A stretch of DNA of 64,000 nucleotides from Parascedosporium putredinis (GCA_949357655.1 CASHTG010000002.1:1-64000); one strand, 5' to 3'; shown: positions 13,320 to 26,536, numbered from the stretch's first letter. The notes: generated by a model not told the origin, from the letters alone. Numbers and translations are program-made.

Positions 13320-16252
13320 ATGACCATGGCAGTCTCACAAAGGAATCATGTAAACTACGAGGACTACATGTTCGCTGTAGACCAGGTATGCTCTTTGAGG
13401 CTTTCTTCGATATTCGCTAATCCTCAATTAGATCATATCACCAAGCTCAGACCCCGAGTCCATCGACCAGCTGATCCTTGTTTTGAAGGACGCTACTAAC
13501 ACGAAACGAACCGCAACCCTTTTCCAGGCCCTGAGCGAGTATTCTGACAGCCGCGAGACTGATATCGAGAGGATCGGTCTGACAAGGCATGAAGAGTTCC
13601 TCGGATCCGTCAACCAACTCCAGCGTATCCGGGAGGACACCCTCGTGCTGACGGATGAGATTTTGAATTTAAATCAGTCAATACAGTCTAGTACTGAAAA
13701 ACTAGCCGAACAGAAACAGGCGCTTGTAAACACACGAGCCATTAGGCAGAATATCATTGACGCTTCTGATGCTCTGCGAGAATCACTGAGTATTCTACAC
13801 GCTGTTAACCAGGCCCATGACTTGGTTAGGAAGAAGAAGTACTATGCTGCCCTTAAGTCTTTGGATGATCTCCAGAACGAGCATCTTCTTCCTACGATTC
13901 AGAATAAATACGCCACGCAACAAAAGCTGGCTGATATTATTCAAAAATCCATCCCCGTCTCGCAAAAACTCATTTCAGAGGCGGTAATGACGGACTTGAA
14001 CACTTGGCTATTTCGAATAAGAGAAACGTCACAGTTTCTTGGGGAAGTTGCGTTTTATCATACTGAGTTACGAAGAACGAGGCAGCGAAAGCGGGTCGAC
14101 GAGGATAACTTCATGTCGAACTTCAAACTCAATTCTGCGATCGGGTTGGTCTCCGATGAGTCAGAGGAATTCGATGTCATTGATAATGAGGAACTCCAAG
14201 TTGATTTTACACCTTTATTCGAATGCCTGCACATATATGAGGCCCTTGGCCAAAGTGATAAATTTCGCTCAGAATACTCGGCGACTCGGCGACAGCAAAA
14301 AGATTTGCTCTTACCAACTAGTGTGAGCCTGCTTGAGGATGACGAGGCGTCCCTGAGTAGTCTTTTAGAAGGAATTGCCGGTTTCGCTATCATTGAGAAG
14401 GCAACTATGCGACGAGCTCCTCAGCTTCGCTCTGCGGTGGACGTACGTATTGGTTTTCGCTCCTTTGCACGCCCATTGGCTGAGCAATTTTCTCCCGTTC
14501 CATCTGTGGGTGGCGTATTGTCAATCTTACTAAACCTTCCTCTCATGTATTAGGTGGAGGAGTTGTGGGATTCTATGTGCCAGGCTGCAGTTCACCTCAC
14601 CTCGAAGGCACTTAACGATATCACCGATGCGGAGGTGCTTCTCAAGATCAAGGGTTTCATATCTCTGTTCATTCAGACAATGGAGGTATCTATCTTCACT
14701 TTCCCCTCTTGAACGCCCTGCATCCCGCCTCATTGCCCCTAACAGTACCGTAGGGATGGGGCTATTCCGTGTCAATGCTTGACACATTCCTACTTGCCCT
14801 TTTTAGCAAATATGCCGAACTCCTAAAACGAAGGTTTAGTGAAGATTTCCAAGAGGTATGTTCTCATAGTTGTGGTTTAGGAGACAAACGCGTGGCGCTA
14901 ACTTGGCCGTAGATCGTCTCGACTGATGATTACATGCCCATGACTATCCAGTCCGAAGGTGAATATGAGAAGGTGGTGAATGTAAGCTGGTTCGCACAAG
15001 AGAAGCCAATAAGTGAACTTAGGTACATCTGATCTTCGTCGATGACTGTCCGTGGCTGCGCTAATACGACATCGCAATAGCTTCCCTTGTGTTTTACCCT
15101 TCTCTCAGATGTACCCGCTGTGCTGCATCGACATCCGCAACTTTCTCAATCAGTTCTATTTCTTCTCCGATGACCACTTTCAACACCCCAACACTATTGA
15201 CGAGACGCTTCGAAAGGTTGGGTTTCTTTCTACTTTCTATCACCCCCTTGACTGTGTTATTGGGACCATTCTCGGAGTTGATTGCTAATGGAAGCTTCAG
15301 GCCCTGGACGAGCTACTAGTTGACAAAGTCTGCAAATCGCTTGTAGAGAGGCTCAGTTCACAATATCTTGGGCAAATAGTCCAGATTTTGATAAATTTGG
15401 AGCACTTTGAGGTTGCTTGCCAGGAACTGGAGCAACTCCTCATTCGGGCGCGCTCTTCAACGTCTGCAGGAGGCCCAGTTACATTGGAGGCAACGGAGCA
15501 ATTCCGCAACAACAAAAAACCGCTGAGAAGCGAATCTTTGAACTCGTCAACTCGAAGATTGACGATCTTGTGGATACATCGGAATATGATTGGTTAGTGT
15601 TCTGGCATTTTGAAGCTCATCATATCATGCTAACAGATCGTAGGCTGGCGATAGCGGCTCCGACGGAGACTAGTGGTTACATGCACACATTAACCGTATA
15701 CTTAGAGAACATCATGAACTCAACCCTTCTGGGGCTGCCCCGAGAAATTAAGGAGCTCATATACTTTGATGCTCTGAGTCATGCGGCAAATAAGATATTA
15801 GTGCGTATAAACCTCTTGTAGCATCACCCCGTTCGTGTATCCTTACGTCTTCTTCAGGCTCTCCCATTATCGCCCGAGGTGAAACACATCAACCCCCATG
15901 GTGTAGCGGCATTAGCGAAGGACGTCCAGTATCTTACGGCATTTGTCGACCACCTCGAGAATGGCGAAATGTTAAAAGAGAATTTAGATGAACTACAGCA
16001 AACCATCAACCTGATGCAATCTGACAATCATGATGAATTCTTCGACGTTTCAACGCGGAATAAGAAATACGGACGCGTAGATGCAATGAATGGACCAATA
16101 TTACTGGAAAAGTACGTGATATGCGCATCTACAAGCCTGAAAGCTTCTCACTGACATCATGGACCACTATCTCTAGACTCACTTCAACGGTACAAGGTCC
16201 AAGTCGAGCAGCAGCCCTTGCTAATTTTTCATCACGCTTCGGTATGAAGTAG
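13320..16252 (+). CDS. SEC15: Exocyst complex component Sec15
   Basis: Sec15 is the exocyst subunit that binds the Rab GTPase Sec4 and tethers secretory vesicles to the plasma membrane at sites of polar growth. The chosen ATG at 13320 opens a short exon ending in FAVDQ; the next exon starts at 13432 (IISPSSDPESIDQLILVL). The exon to about 14442 carries the N-terminal coiled region (ATLFQALSEY, RIREDTLVLTDEI, LRESLSILHAVNQAHDLVRK). Later exons give QMYPLCCIDIRNFLNQFYFF, LPREIKELIYFDALSHAANK and QTINLMQSDNHDEFFD near the C-terminus; the last exon ends in FGMK. About nine introns are inferred. One frame break lies in the A-run at 15515-15520 (NNKKTAEKR is restored by one A). Length and order fit the whole family. 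Confidence 0.93.
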
Positions 16253-16423
16253 CTATACGATTTAGGGCCATGTGTAGGCACACGTATCTCGAGTCTTAAG
16301 GGTACACTAGCATGGCTCTGGTAACAATCCTTCCAATCATGATCTTTCGTTCTAGAGTCCGAAGTAGGGGCAAATCTAGATCACATGGGCGAAGGTAGGG
16401 ATGCAACAAATCTCTCATTGATA

Positions 16424-17527
16424 TTAGTCGAAGTCTTCTGAGGATATTGGACCCTAGTACAGCAAATGTCAGTCTGATAGCCGCGACGTGATATATCGCC
16501 ATGTTGATCTTACCTGTTGCGGCTGCATTGTCGAATAGCCGTACATGCCCTCAATTTCACCATACATGGGGGTTGGGCTTGGCCGTAACCTGTAGAGGGA
16601 CCGGGTTGAACTTGTCCTGTATACATGCCCGGTTGGCGATAATCTTGGTCTGGGCCAATAGGATGACCTGCAAGACTGTAATCAGTTGGGCCTATCTGAT
16701 GTGATCCTTGCCCGTGGCTGGGAGTTTGCGCAAGACTGCCATGCTGCCCAGGAAGTTGAGACGCGGTAGGTGGAGCAACTGGGATTCCTTGTGCGCCAGC
16801 GTTTGACTGCGCGGCTGCGCGCTTAGCATGTGAGGAGGCTTCCTCACGCGGCACGATATCAATCAAGAAGTCAAACATGTCTGATTTACTCAAGGCCGAG
16901 GCGATATCAGACCGCTGTAAAGTTCGACGTTTATTCTCCTCCGCGTGAATCCAGGCCCGCATTGTCAACTCTGTAATAAAGATATCGCAGCCCTTTGCGA
17001 AAAGTATTGGTGCTTCGGCTGATATCATTTTGACCTCTGGATCGGCTTTCATAACCTTTTTATCCTGGCAAGCGGAAGCTGGTGAAGTTTATAATCATGA
17101 GTATCACTCTCCAGGTGGTTGATTGTGTGTTGCCAATAGGTTGTGAGGATGTCTTTATATTGGCCCGTGAGGCCCTGATGGACCTGTGATGGTAGGATTA
17201 GCACCAGGAGCTGCAGATCGCGAAGGTTCTAGGTTGCGGGGCAGTCCATACATTTGCCCAAGGTCCTGTGTAAAGGTCGGCTGGGGCAAAGCCTTTGGCT
17301 GCAAGCTACGGGGGTAATAATCAATATATGCAGCATAAACTACGTTCTAAGATCCCACAAAACCTACTGCCGCACAAGCGCCTATCCAAGGGTGTTAGCA
17401 AAGGTCAATGATACATCCAGGGACGCGGTCTAGCATTACCATAGTGGCCGCCTTGACTGGTGTCATAGACAGGCTGCTGGCGACTGTCTTGGGAATGGGA
17501 AGGCCCCTGTGTATGTTGAGGGTCCAT
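16424..17527 (-). CDS. hapE: CCAAT-binding factor subunit HAP5 / HapE (NF-YC)
   Basis: This is the histone-fold NF-YC subunit of the CCAAT-binding complex, a nuclear transcription factor that in fungi controls respiration, iron and redox genes. The N-terminus is MDPQHTQGPSHSQDS, followed by two short introns and a proline/serine-rich part. The core begins at DILTTYWQHTINHLE, then LPLARIKKVMKADPEVKMIS, FAKGCDIFITELTMRAW and RRTLQRSDIASALSKSDMFD, which are the conserved histone-fold helices. A glutamine/proline-rich tail follows. Frame breaks are inferred near 17171 (GGGCC) and at the C-run 16568-16572, where one base restores MYGEIEGMYGY. A last intron (about 16443-16503) leads to the stop at 16424. 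It is divergent from FCF2. Confidence 0.93.
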
Positions 17528-17916
17528 CACGTGTGGTTGTTGGTAGCACTATACAAAGTTCTTGTGGAATGAGGTTGGCGTGATGGGTGACGTTGGAATT
17601 TCCTAGGATGGATGGATGGATGGATGAAGTTGGTTTAGAGCAATCAGGCTGATTTCCGCCACCTCATAACCTTAGGGGTTGGGATATGGTTACATAAGCA
17701 GAGCACTTCAGCCCTTTTCCCTTTTTTCTTCCTTCTCTTTCTTCGAAAATTCCCCTCGCCCTCACTGAGGCAACCCTCACCTTTCTCCCATCGATTTTTT
17801 CTACCTCCTGTTTAACGAACTTTTTTCCAAGGCGACCTTCCAGGCCAAATTGAATTACCTTGATTTGCAGGTTTACTCCAAAACAGCTTGGCGTAGCAAA
17901 CGCTTTACAGCCTCCA
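17528..17916. promoter_or_regulatory. Divergent hapE/FCF2 upstream region
   Basis: A 389-base gap separates the start codons of the two divergently read genes, so it must hold both promoters. It contains five tandem GGAT units at 17606-17625 and a pyrimidine-rich stretch at about 17710-17830, common before fungal start codons. No CCAAT box was noticed on either strand, so autoregulation by the CCAAT complex is not suggested. Confidence 0.5.
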
Positions 17917-18669
17917 ATGTCCTTATCCGATATTCAGGTTGAGGAGCTGCTGATCTCCGCAGAGCAGCACCTGAACGATCAGCCCCTGAGGAAGTCTACC
18001 ATTATTGAAGGCCCTTCGGTTGTTGCGAACAGATCCGTCGTGCGCTCGCCTGAGGTTCATCTCAAGGCGCTCCCGGCCCTCGCAACCAACACTGTACGTT
18101 CTCCTCTTCTCCTTCCCTGGATCGCACTTGATGACGAAACACTTCGCATCTGATGGTATATTGCGCCCGTCTTGGGCTTGCTCTTATCCTTTCCTCAAGA
18201 TGTCTTCATATCATAGTTACTCTGATACAATCCTTTTCCTCGCCTTGCTCTTCACTTCATCGGCCATTGGCTTTAGTGCTTTCTCTAACGGAAATGGCAA
18301 TGTCTAGGCCGACAATGCGGGTCCCGCATGGTTCGGGCTGCCCAAAGCCAAGATGACGCCAGAGTTGAAACGAGACCTTCAGGTGTTGCGACTGCGCGGG
18401 GCCTTGAATCCCAAAATACACTACAAGAAATCGGGCACGAAATCACTTGTCCCTCGATATTGCCATGTTGGGGAGATTGTGGAGGGACCGACAGACTTTA
18501 TTCTAGCCGGCTAACGAAACGAGAGCGCAAGGCTACGTTTGCGCAAGAGGTGCTCTCCGTGAGCGACCTAAAGCCCCGGTCAAAATTAAAGTATACCAGT
18601 ATCCAAGAAAAGAAAACGAACGGGAAAAAGGCATATCTGAAAAGCAAAAGGCGCCATCCAGCCCGCTAA
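17917..18669 (+). CDS. FCF2: rRNA-processing protein Fcf2
   Basis: Fcf2 is a nucleolar component of the small-subunit processome needed for early pre-18S rRNA cleavage. Exon 1 starts MSLSDIQVEELLISAEQHL and ends at 18093. A 214-base intron (18094-18307) follows. Exon 2 carries the Fcf2 domain: NAGPAWFGLPKAKMTPELKR, LRLRGALNPKIHYKK, VGEIVEGPTDF, then SRLTKRERKATFAQEVL. The tail is lysine-rich (IQEKKTNGKKAYLKSKRR). One frame break lies at 18496-18498, where an extra T turns FILAG-stop into FYSSRLTKRER. The protein is about the usual size for the family. Confidence 0.92.
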
Positions 18670-19674
18670 TTCTCCCGAATTTTTGGCCCCTCCCTTTTCC
18701 TCTCATTACAGAAGCAGTGGGCTTTTAGTAACAGCAGTTTAGAAAGGGCTTAGACTGCTATCGCGTGGACTTCGTTGAATGACTCTTCTGCAAGCTGCAT
18801 AAGGGCCGCGCCTCTCACAGGAAGAGGTATTTTGGTATCCCGCTCGCATCCACAGCGACTTCGGGCAGCTCGATATATGACGAAGATGGAAAATATTTAC
18901 CCTATACCTAAAGACGTATACTATTACGTTGGACAGGGGAAACGACTACAAGAGCCTCACCATTACCTCTGGCAAGTCGCCAGATACACGAATCACCAAA
19001 ACAGAAAAATGCCAACCTGTTTGTCAACACTGCTTGCTGCGGGCTTAGCGTGGGATCGGTCCATGCAAGTTCTCGTGCTATATCCGCTATGCTATTCAGG
19101 AGTGATCATAGACCGTGCTCATTAGCTTACTGACTGAATTTCGCTCCAGCATATCATGGATGGATCTCTTCTTTTTATTTATTTATTATTTTTTATTATT
19201 AGATACCCATGTCACACACACACACACACGTGTATACATATAGATAGATAGATTAAGATAGGGCCTCTCGTCGGTCATATTCAGGTCCATGGTTATGGTT
19301 GTTCAGTCCTCATTTAGGACTATTTTGTAGCGTCCATGTCGGCTACCTGGCATGATCGCCTACTTATAAGAAGGCGGGGGCCTCAGAACTCCCCCACTGT
19401 AGAAAAGAGGAACTCTTAATTCCAAGTTGATTGCAAATCCTCTTTAGACAGGATGTGGACCTCGACTATCGGGCAAGGTTATATAAGGAAGGCTGAGCTG
19501 TCATTGTTCTAAATTCAAACTTTTTTGGTCGACCGTGCCCGGTCTCCAGCATGGGCATTTTGCCTATGTCCACGTGACCCCTTGAATTCTTAGGCCATCC
19601 GACTCTTCCTTTGCTTGCTGAGCTAAAATAAATTCTCCATGCGACACGGTCGTCAAACCGCCAGTCTATGAACA
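18670..19674. other. Intergenic region with CA microsatellite
   Basis: No gene is supported here. A CA dinucleotide repeat lies at 19213-19229 next to TGTATACATA and three GATA units. The open frame at 18775-19125 has no recognisable family and lies just after the FCF2 stop. The region before 19675 is the RSM10 upstream sequence. Confidence 0.5.
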
Positions 19675-20568
19675 ATGAATAACTACCTCGGGGTGGCCTC
19701 CAAACCCCTACGCGGTGCCCTGCGCCATGTGAAGGTATTATTGATGACGCCCCTATTTCCACGCTTTGGAGTGCTAAAAGACTTAGCCCTCTTCATTTTC
19801 TCGAGCATTGATAGAATCTCAAGGCCAAGGCCACACGCAAGTCCGCCAATTATACGCACCAATGTTAGTACTCTGATGGTAATGGACCTGATAATTCTGG
19901 CTTACGTGTCCATAGATCCCGAGATGGCGTAAAATTTCCTCCCGAAAGCACTATACCTTCGAACGAGCAGGACTTACGGTACCCGCGAAGTGTTCAGGGG
20001 CTCTATCTTCGCCCTTTACGTAGGGAAGCCGAGTACGGTATCCCGGCATGCGACCTTCAATTGCGTTCTTATAGCGTACGGAGTCTAGAGTTCTTTGCGG
20101 ACTTCGCTCTAAGGGCGGCCTATTACCTCAATCTCCCGGCTTTTGGACCCGTCCCATTGCCACGCATCACGGAACGATGGACTGTCCCTAGGAGCAGCTT
20201 TATTTTCAAGAAGTCCCAAGAAAATTTCGAGAGAATCACTATGCGACGGCTGATACAAATCCGCGACGGGAATCCCGAAACCGTGCAAATATGGTTAGGC
20301 TTTCTGCAAAAATATGCCTATGCTGGGGTGGGTATGAAGGCGAATGTTTGGGAATTTGGAAAATTGGGTTCGTTATCTGGTCCCGCCTCCCAACGTGCGT
20401 GAAGTTACTAACACCATTTGTTCAGCTCCATCTGACAAGATGGCGGCAAGGATACCACAGGAGCTAGAGGATAAATGGTCTCACCTGGGTCTTGATCGCT
20501 CGTTTGAGTCTCCTGATATCGTTGAGAGTTTGCTAAGAAGTGGCCGGTCAAACACCATGGGTGCATGA
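19675..20568 (+). CDS. RSM10: Mitochondrial small-subunit ribosomal protein uS10m (Rsm10)
   Basis: uS10m is a core protein of the mitochondrial 37S ribosomal subunit. Exon 1 from 19675 encodes a short basic leader (MNNYLGVASKPLRGALRHVK), ending at 19734. Two small introns follow. The S10 domain is clear: LQLRSYSVRSLEFFADFALR, YYLNLPAFGPVPLPRITERW, VPRSSFIFKKSQENFERIT, RRLIQIRDGNPETVQIWLGF and MKANVWEF. A frame change near 20353 joins this to ENWVRYLVPPPN and, after an intron with a TTACTAAC branch site (about 20398-20425), to a tail ending LLRSGRSNTMGA. This is the one place where an inserted, not a missing, base is the simplest fix. It lies 267 bases upstream of the TrpRS gene on the same strand. 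Confidence 0.9.
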
Positions 20569-20835
20569 GAAGTAGTGGATCGGGCTATCTTCTCCGTTAT
20601 AGGGAATTGGGATAGATAGTATTGTGTATAGTACTGTATAGCACCTTCGTACAGCTGGTCGGCTTCAATAATAGTGCTTGGGTTGAGATGGCGACGAAGC
20701 CTCGATCTGATGAGTCAGCAAACAAAGGCCCTGGCTTTTCAAAGTGGTTTTGATGTTGATCCTCCGAGACCCCGTCCAAGAGAATTCGATGGATCACGGA
20801 CATGCTCGCCTCTCTGTCCACCCTGAAGACTAGCC

Positions 20836-22182
20836 ATGTTTTCACGTAACCCTAGATTATCCAAGGTGATGCGATCACCGCTCTTACTAAGGTCGCGCTT
20901 CCTTAGTAGTACCAAGCGCGTTATTTTTCAGGCATCCAACCCACAGGGACGCCTCACATTGGGAACTTCGTCGGGGCCATTCAGCGATGGGTAGCCCTTC
21001 AGAGTGAGCCGCTTGAACAGTCAGAGTTACTATATTCTGTAGTAGACCTCCACGCCATGACCATGCCAAACCCCCGAAGATCTTCGCCGACGTCGCAGAG
21101 AGACAATGGCCGCTCTACTTGCTGCTGGGATAGAACCTAGCCGCTCGTCCCTGTTTTACCAGTCGTCGGTAGGATCTATTCTATGCCGACTCAGACAGGC
21201 GCCTCATAGAAAGTATGGCTAATAGTCTGCAACGCAGGTTGCATCTCATTCTGAGTTAATGTGGATATTAGCCTGCAACGCATCAATGGGCTACCTCTCG
21301 CGAATGACACAGTGGAAGGTATGAGCCGTAGCTCCTAGGTACAGAACAGTCAACAAAACTAATATCCGACCCAGTCTAAGATGTCACTTCCTCAAGATAT
21401 TTCAGTCCTCGAAGAGGGCGTTAAGTCGACGCTTAAGCTCGGCCTCTTCTCATATCCTGTTCTTCAGGCAGCCGACATACTCGTGTATAGGTAACTATCT
21501 GATTGACCCTTCTGTGTCCCCCTTGTAGCTGCTAAAACAGATTCTACATAGGGCAACCCATGTCCCAGTAGGAGATGATCAACGTCAGCATCTTGAATTC
21601 GCGAGGAGTGTGCCAACGGCTTTAACAGCCTCTACGGCAAGCATTTAATCCCGCCTGCAACACTCTCATGTTAGTTGTTGCTCACTCCCACGAGATGGAG
21701 AATACTAACAAGACATAGCACCCGAATTGCGCATCATGTCGTTACAAGATCCCACGCGAAAAATGTCAAAATCACATAAAAGCGCTTGGTCGCGTATACT
21801 AATTACGGATGAACCTGAAGAAATTCGCAAGAAGATTATGGGCGCGGTGACTGACCCTGAAAATTATGTGTCTTACGATCCTTTGAGGAGACCTGGCGTA
21901 TCAAATCTCTTAAGACTTATGGCATGCTTCGACAGGACCAAGAGAACACCTGAGGAATTGGGTTCTATGCTTTCCAAGGAAAATTTAGATCTCAGAGGCC
22001 TCAAAGAGCGTGTTTCCGAATCGATCGCCAGCGGCCTGGGTGGTATTCGCGACCGGTATATCCGGATCCTTGCTGCGGATGATGGGAAGTTCATTGATGA
22101 AGTGTCAAGGGAAGGCGCCGCCAAGGCTCGCGCGAGGGCTTCGGAAACAATGGAACTTGTGAGGCAAGCAGTAGGTCTATGA
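20836..22182 (+). CDS. MSW1: Tryptophanyl-tRNA synthetase, mitochondrial
   Basis: This class I enzyme charges tRNA-Trp in mitochondria. The ATG at 20836 gives a basic, serine-rich presequence (MFSRNPRLSKVMRSPLLLRS). The HIGH-type motif is in GIQPTGTPHIGNFVGAIQRW, and SELMWILACNASMGYLSRMT, LKLGLFSYPVLQAADILVY and the KMSKS signature (PTRKMSKSHKSAWSR, near 21760) follow in family order. Four introns fit. Frame is broken in the T-run at 20924-20928, the C-run at 21071-21075, and near 21606 (AGGAG; an added G gives EFARECANGF-like sequence). All three look like missing homopolymer bases. The C-terminus ends in a helical, arginine-rich segment. The lack of a second domain fits the mitochondrial/bacterial form, not the cytosolic one. 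Confidence 0.93.
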
Positions 22183-22314
22183 CCCGGGTGATTTCTCGTC
22201 ACCTTGACCTAGACATAGACAATCCCTTCCTGTAAGATAAGCGTAATGTAATACAAGGTGGCTTGCACATGTAGGATTTCTGATAGAATAGCCCATTTCA
22301 AGGAAAAACAAGTT

Positions 22315-25300
22315 TCAGGCAACATAGGCAAACTTGCTTCCCCGTGACGCAAGCCAAAACTCCCTCACTACTTGATTGGTATCGCGGCGGCCTCGGAGAC
22401 TGATCGAAGGAATTAGAGATCGGAGTGCTTGTGATACACCTTAGTGGGCGAAGCACTTACCTAATGACTTTTCTCATGAAAGTAAGTTTGGCTTCGTCAG
22501 ACACATTTAGGCTAGGGAAGTGCGGGTGGAACAAAGCCCCTCGCATCCAAGTTTGTGACATTGGGTAAAGAGACACGAGTCTTTTGAGCGGTTCGCTGAG
22601 CTTATCGAGCTCGCTACGCAAAGCATTACCTCCAATGTTTCTCATTAATGATAGCATGAGCAGAGGTCCTAGCTCATGCATGATCTGCTGAATCAGGTCT
22701 TGGTACTGCGAACGGGTTGCCCTGTGGGAGACAAATACTGCCTACTCTCTGTTAGCAACACCGCGTGCTTTGGGCATGAAGTTCCTAGCTTACCCAGAAC
22801 TCTGCCGCAGCCGCCTTGGGTAACGGTTCCTGGCTATCCAAGACCTTAAGCGTGAAGGAGAAGATGTCACGGATCCTACCCTGATCTCCAAGCTGGAGGA
22901 TCACCCCAGGGTCTTTGGCGAAGACTCGGCAATAGAAATCGATAGAATGTTGAGATAGCTCGGGGTCGGCGTCAACACCTTAATATCGTTAACAGATAGG
23001 CTAGGGTTCTTGGGATCAGTGAATATCACGTACTTGGAAGCGCTTGAACAAGACTGGTTACCCAATTTAGAGCTCGTCCCATAGCATCGGGCCAATCTAA
23101 GGTATCCGGGGTCATGGAGCTCGCAAAAGAGCAGGCAGTGCTCACAAGTACCCCGACCCTCGGGGTAGAGAATGGCTGTCGAGTTAAGTAGCCGGTGATC
23201 TCATTAGAAGAGAATACGAAAGGGCCTGGGCTTGTTTCCGAAAATCCGGTTTTGAAGATGCTGCATATCGCTTCCACCACTTCCCCGCTATACGGGAAGG
23301 TGTTTTGTAGCTCCACGATCATCCCCATGATCCGAGAATGAACGGAGCCGAGGGCCTCAAGTTCGGAAACTGGGCTTACGGCCTCTCGGTCGACGTCAAT
23401 AGCCAATTCTACGGGTGCCTGCATGCCCTTGCCAAGGCTGGCCAGACATCGGAGGACGCGAAGGCATATGTGCAATGGAATCTCATTTTGAGGAACATCC
23501 GCCAAACACCGACGGCCACAACGAGAGAATATAGCGTCAGTTTCCAGAATAGCAAGATTGTTAGTGGCCATCAAACATCTCTGGAGGTCTTGAGAAAGAA
23601 TATCCAGAAGCTGGTGGATAGTAGCATGTCGAGCAATCACATCTTCACACGCCTGGATAACAGAGCCAATCGCCCCCGTTATTCTTTCATTTGCCAGACA
23701 ATCCACTTGAGAATCGTTGACGATCCTTCGATACTCTGTCAAAAAGGTACCAACCTCGGGCACAAGCATTATTCGACAGGAGGAGCAAAGCTTGTGGATC
23801 GATTTTGACGCTGGACCTACCAGCAACGGGTCATCTAGAGCGGAAAAGAGAAGGTTGAGGGCATTGGGAAGGCTTGGCATGTCCCGCTCAAAGAACTCCG
23901 CAAACTTTTCGATGAGCGAGATGCATGATTGCCTTGTGCGCGAAGGCACGTCTCGATTCCTCGGGGCAAGTACGGAGAAAAGAGCAGGTGAGAAAACCAA
24001 CCGAAGGATCTTATCATACGAAGACTCGCTTGCTGTGCAGTCAGAGAGCGCACCCAAACAAAAAGCAGCCGCCTCTAACTCCAGCCATTGTTGAGATATC
24101 GTGGTTGTGACTACTAGTTCCCCAAACATTTGGACTAATTTGTTGCCCGATATGGCGTAGATTGATTGTAGAAAGTCCGCCACGTCTTTTCTTGCATCGA
24201 CGAAACTCTCTCGCTCCGCAGAGTCCCAGTCCGAAATGACCTCTGTTGGTGGAAAGATTATTCGTTGGCATGCAAACTGGACTGCCTCAATGGCATACGA
24301 ACGCCGCTTGGAAATGTCAAGTTCAGTCACACCATCGGAACCCACGAGATCAGCCACCAACTCAGCGTACGTGGACCAGAACTCAACAGCTGGTACGAAG
24401 ATCCGATCCTCAACTGCAGGGAACCCCTGAGCAGACAAAATGCCACACAGCATATCAAGAAGCTTCTGGGACGATGGATTCAGGTCTCCCGCAGTTAAGA
24501 CATCCATTTGGGAATCCGCAAAGCTGATCAAAAGGAGACCAAATTGAAGGGTTTCGTACTCAGGATACCCTTGAAGTAGCTGACCATAGTATCGTGTACC
24601 TACAGGCCCGATGCATATCTCCAACAACTGTTGGAGATGCTGTGTTGTAAGAAACCCACTCGTCCCTGAAAGTGTCTCAGAGAGGAGTTCCATAGAGACT
24701 ACGGCTATTGTATCATCCGGGATGGTAAGACTATTAATGACGAGGGGATGAGGCCACGGATGCCTTCTAGGAGCGGATCATTGCGAGTAAAGAAACGGTG
24801 CGCGAAAGATATCCAGGGCTATATCATTGTCAATCGAAAGAAAAGAGCCTTTGATTGCCTACACATGTATCCTCAAACCAACGGGGGCTTGTCACATACC
24901 TGGAGACATTTGATCGCGGTCCTTCGTAAGGACATATCAGAGTCGACATTTATTTCGACACACAACCCGGCCGACATCAGGGTAATGGCGTCGCCGGTTG
25001 AAGCCCTGATTCCTTCGTAAACGTCCAGGCTAAACGGGTTTCCATTAGCACCATCTGAAAGATGAGAGGGAAGGGACCTTAGGACTCATGACACACTGAT
25101 TTGCCGAGTTTAGGTCAACCTTTGCAGCCTCTTCAACAAGATCAGTAGCAAAAATGAGGGCAGCCTGAAGTGCTCGTGGCTCTAGCCCTGATATGAAACC
25201 GAAACCCTCAGCGAAATTGTCGCTTGGGCCATGCTGCTGCAGTGAAAGATAATTTCCAAGCTGCTGCAGACACGGATGGCAGTGTTTGGGGAAGTGTAAG

Positions 25301-25797
25301 AAGAAAGTGACCAAGGCTGTTGAGAGTTTTCTCGTGACAAGCGGACTTGAGCCGCTTAACGCCGATTGCCCAAACCAATGCATCAGGCTGATAAAGAGTT
25401 CGCCCAATTCATCGTCTCGCAAAGACGAGCTATTGATGCAAATTAGGGAATGATGAAGAGCCAGAGGGCTGCAAGTGCTGTACTCCCGTGCGGGAGCTTA
25501 CCTGTCTGTATTAAGCTTAACTATTAAAGTCAAGGCTCCAAAATCGAACCTTCTCATCGGGACGTTCCAATAGGTCGCGGGCCAGGGCCCAAGCTTGACC
25601 AGACCTCTGAGCACGATGAAGTACATCTTGGATTTGCGAGATCGTTGAAGGTGGCACTGGATTGTACAGCGCATGAATCAACTAGGAAGCGCGGGCGGGA
25701 GGATTCAAGTGTTAGCTTATACAAATGCTGTGATGAGTGGGATGGTACTCACAGCCTCAACCTCGGTAAGTGAGGTTGGTTCCTTAATACTTGTCAT
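22315..25797 (-). CDS. Karyopherin beta, importin-13/Kap122-like
   Basis: This large HEAT-repeat protein belongs to the importin-13/transportin-3/Kap122 group, which moves cargo through nuclear pores under Ran control. The start at 25797 gives MTSIKEPTSLTEVEA, then after an intron LIHALYNPVPPSTISQIQDV and AQRSGQAWALARDLL, the N-terminal Ran-binding type helices. A frame break near 25538 (TTTT before GGAGCC) interrupts a VRFFGALTL-like stretch. The exon at 24693-23026 is a long run of amphipathic helices. The C-terminus reads RRDTNQVVREFWLASRGSKF, a strong hallmark of this group. At least five introns are inferred. Assignment to the beta-karyopherin superfamily is firm; the exact orthologue (Kap122/Pdr6 type) is my judgement from the two termini. 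Confidence 0.85.
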
Positions 25798-26536
25798 CAA
25801 GAATATTGCGTGAATATTGAGTTTCGCTGAGAACAAGGGGGTAGCCGTGTGCGTAGTTCATGAGCTAACTGGGAGTGGACTACGATATAGATAAAGTGTG
25901 CGTGTGCGGATTTGGGGCATCGTGGGTTGAAATTGGATCGAGGAGAAGGCTGCACGGTATCAAGTAACCGAATAATTTAGGCCCATAATTCGAATTGATA
26001 TATTGATGTATCCACGGCTGTAGACGGTCGACTAGCTGGAAGACGTACCCCTAGGTAAAATAAATGCTCCTGTCTGCTGGTATTAAATCATCAGTTTCCT
26101 TGAGGGAAAAGCAGCGAGTCGCAACATAGTAAGCTCGACGTTAGAAAGCAAGTAATCGCCACTATCCAACCTCCAACCCCCCTTTCCGCCACTGAGTCGT
26201 CGGTGTGCCGAATCTGGAGAACCAATATCAATGCCTCAATCGGGGCTTTGGCTCTATCGGGTCCACTTAACGGCACCAACCCCGCAGGTGGTGGGGGACC
26301 AAAGAGAACTTCCTTGAACTAACTAGATGAACGAACGGCCTGAGGAAGTACGAACGAAATTAGAAACGAATGCGTTCATGAAGTCACTGCAAGCACAGAA
26401 TACTCTTCATCGTGCCGGGAAACGGGGTTTCTTTCTACGAGTCACGCCTCTTGGCCCAACCCATCCCGCCATCAGCTGGTCTCATCACATCTTTACCTCA
26501 CGAGTTCTACAGTTCGTCCCGAACTTAAGATCTCTG
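25798..26536. promoter_or_regulatory. Divergent karyopherin/aminopeptidase upstream region
   Basis: The start codons of the two divergent genes are about 740 bases apart. An open frame reads in from 26327 to the aminopeptidase start at 26537 and could add an N-terminal extension (for instance from an ATG at 26378); related enzymes in some fungi have such a longer, possibly mitochondrial, isoform. No defined operator or TATA element was recognised. Confidence 0.4.

Noticed and set aside
18775..19125. Open frame of 116 codons after FCF2
   Set aside because: No recognisable family, no intron structure, and codon content looks random; it may be untranslated sequence.
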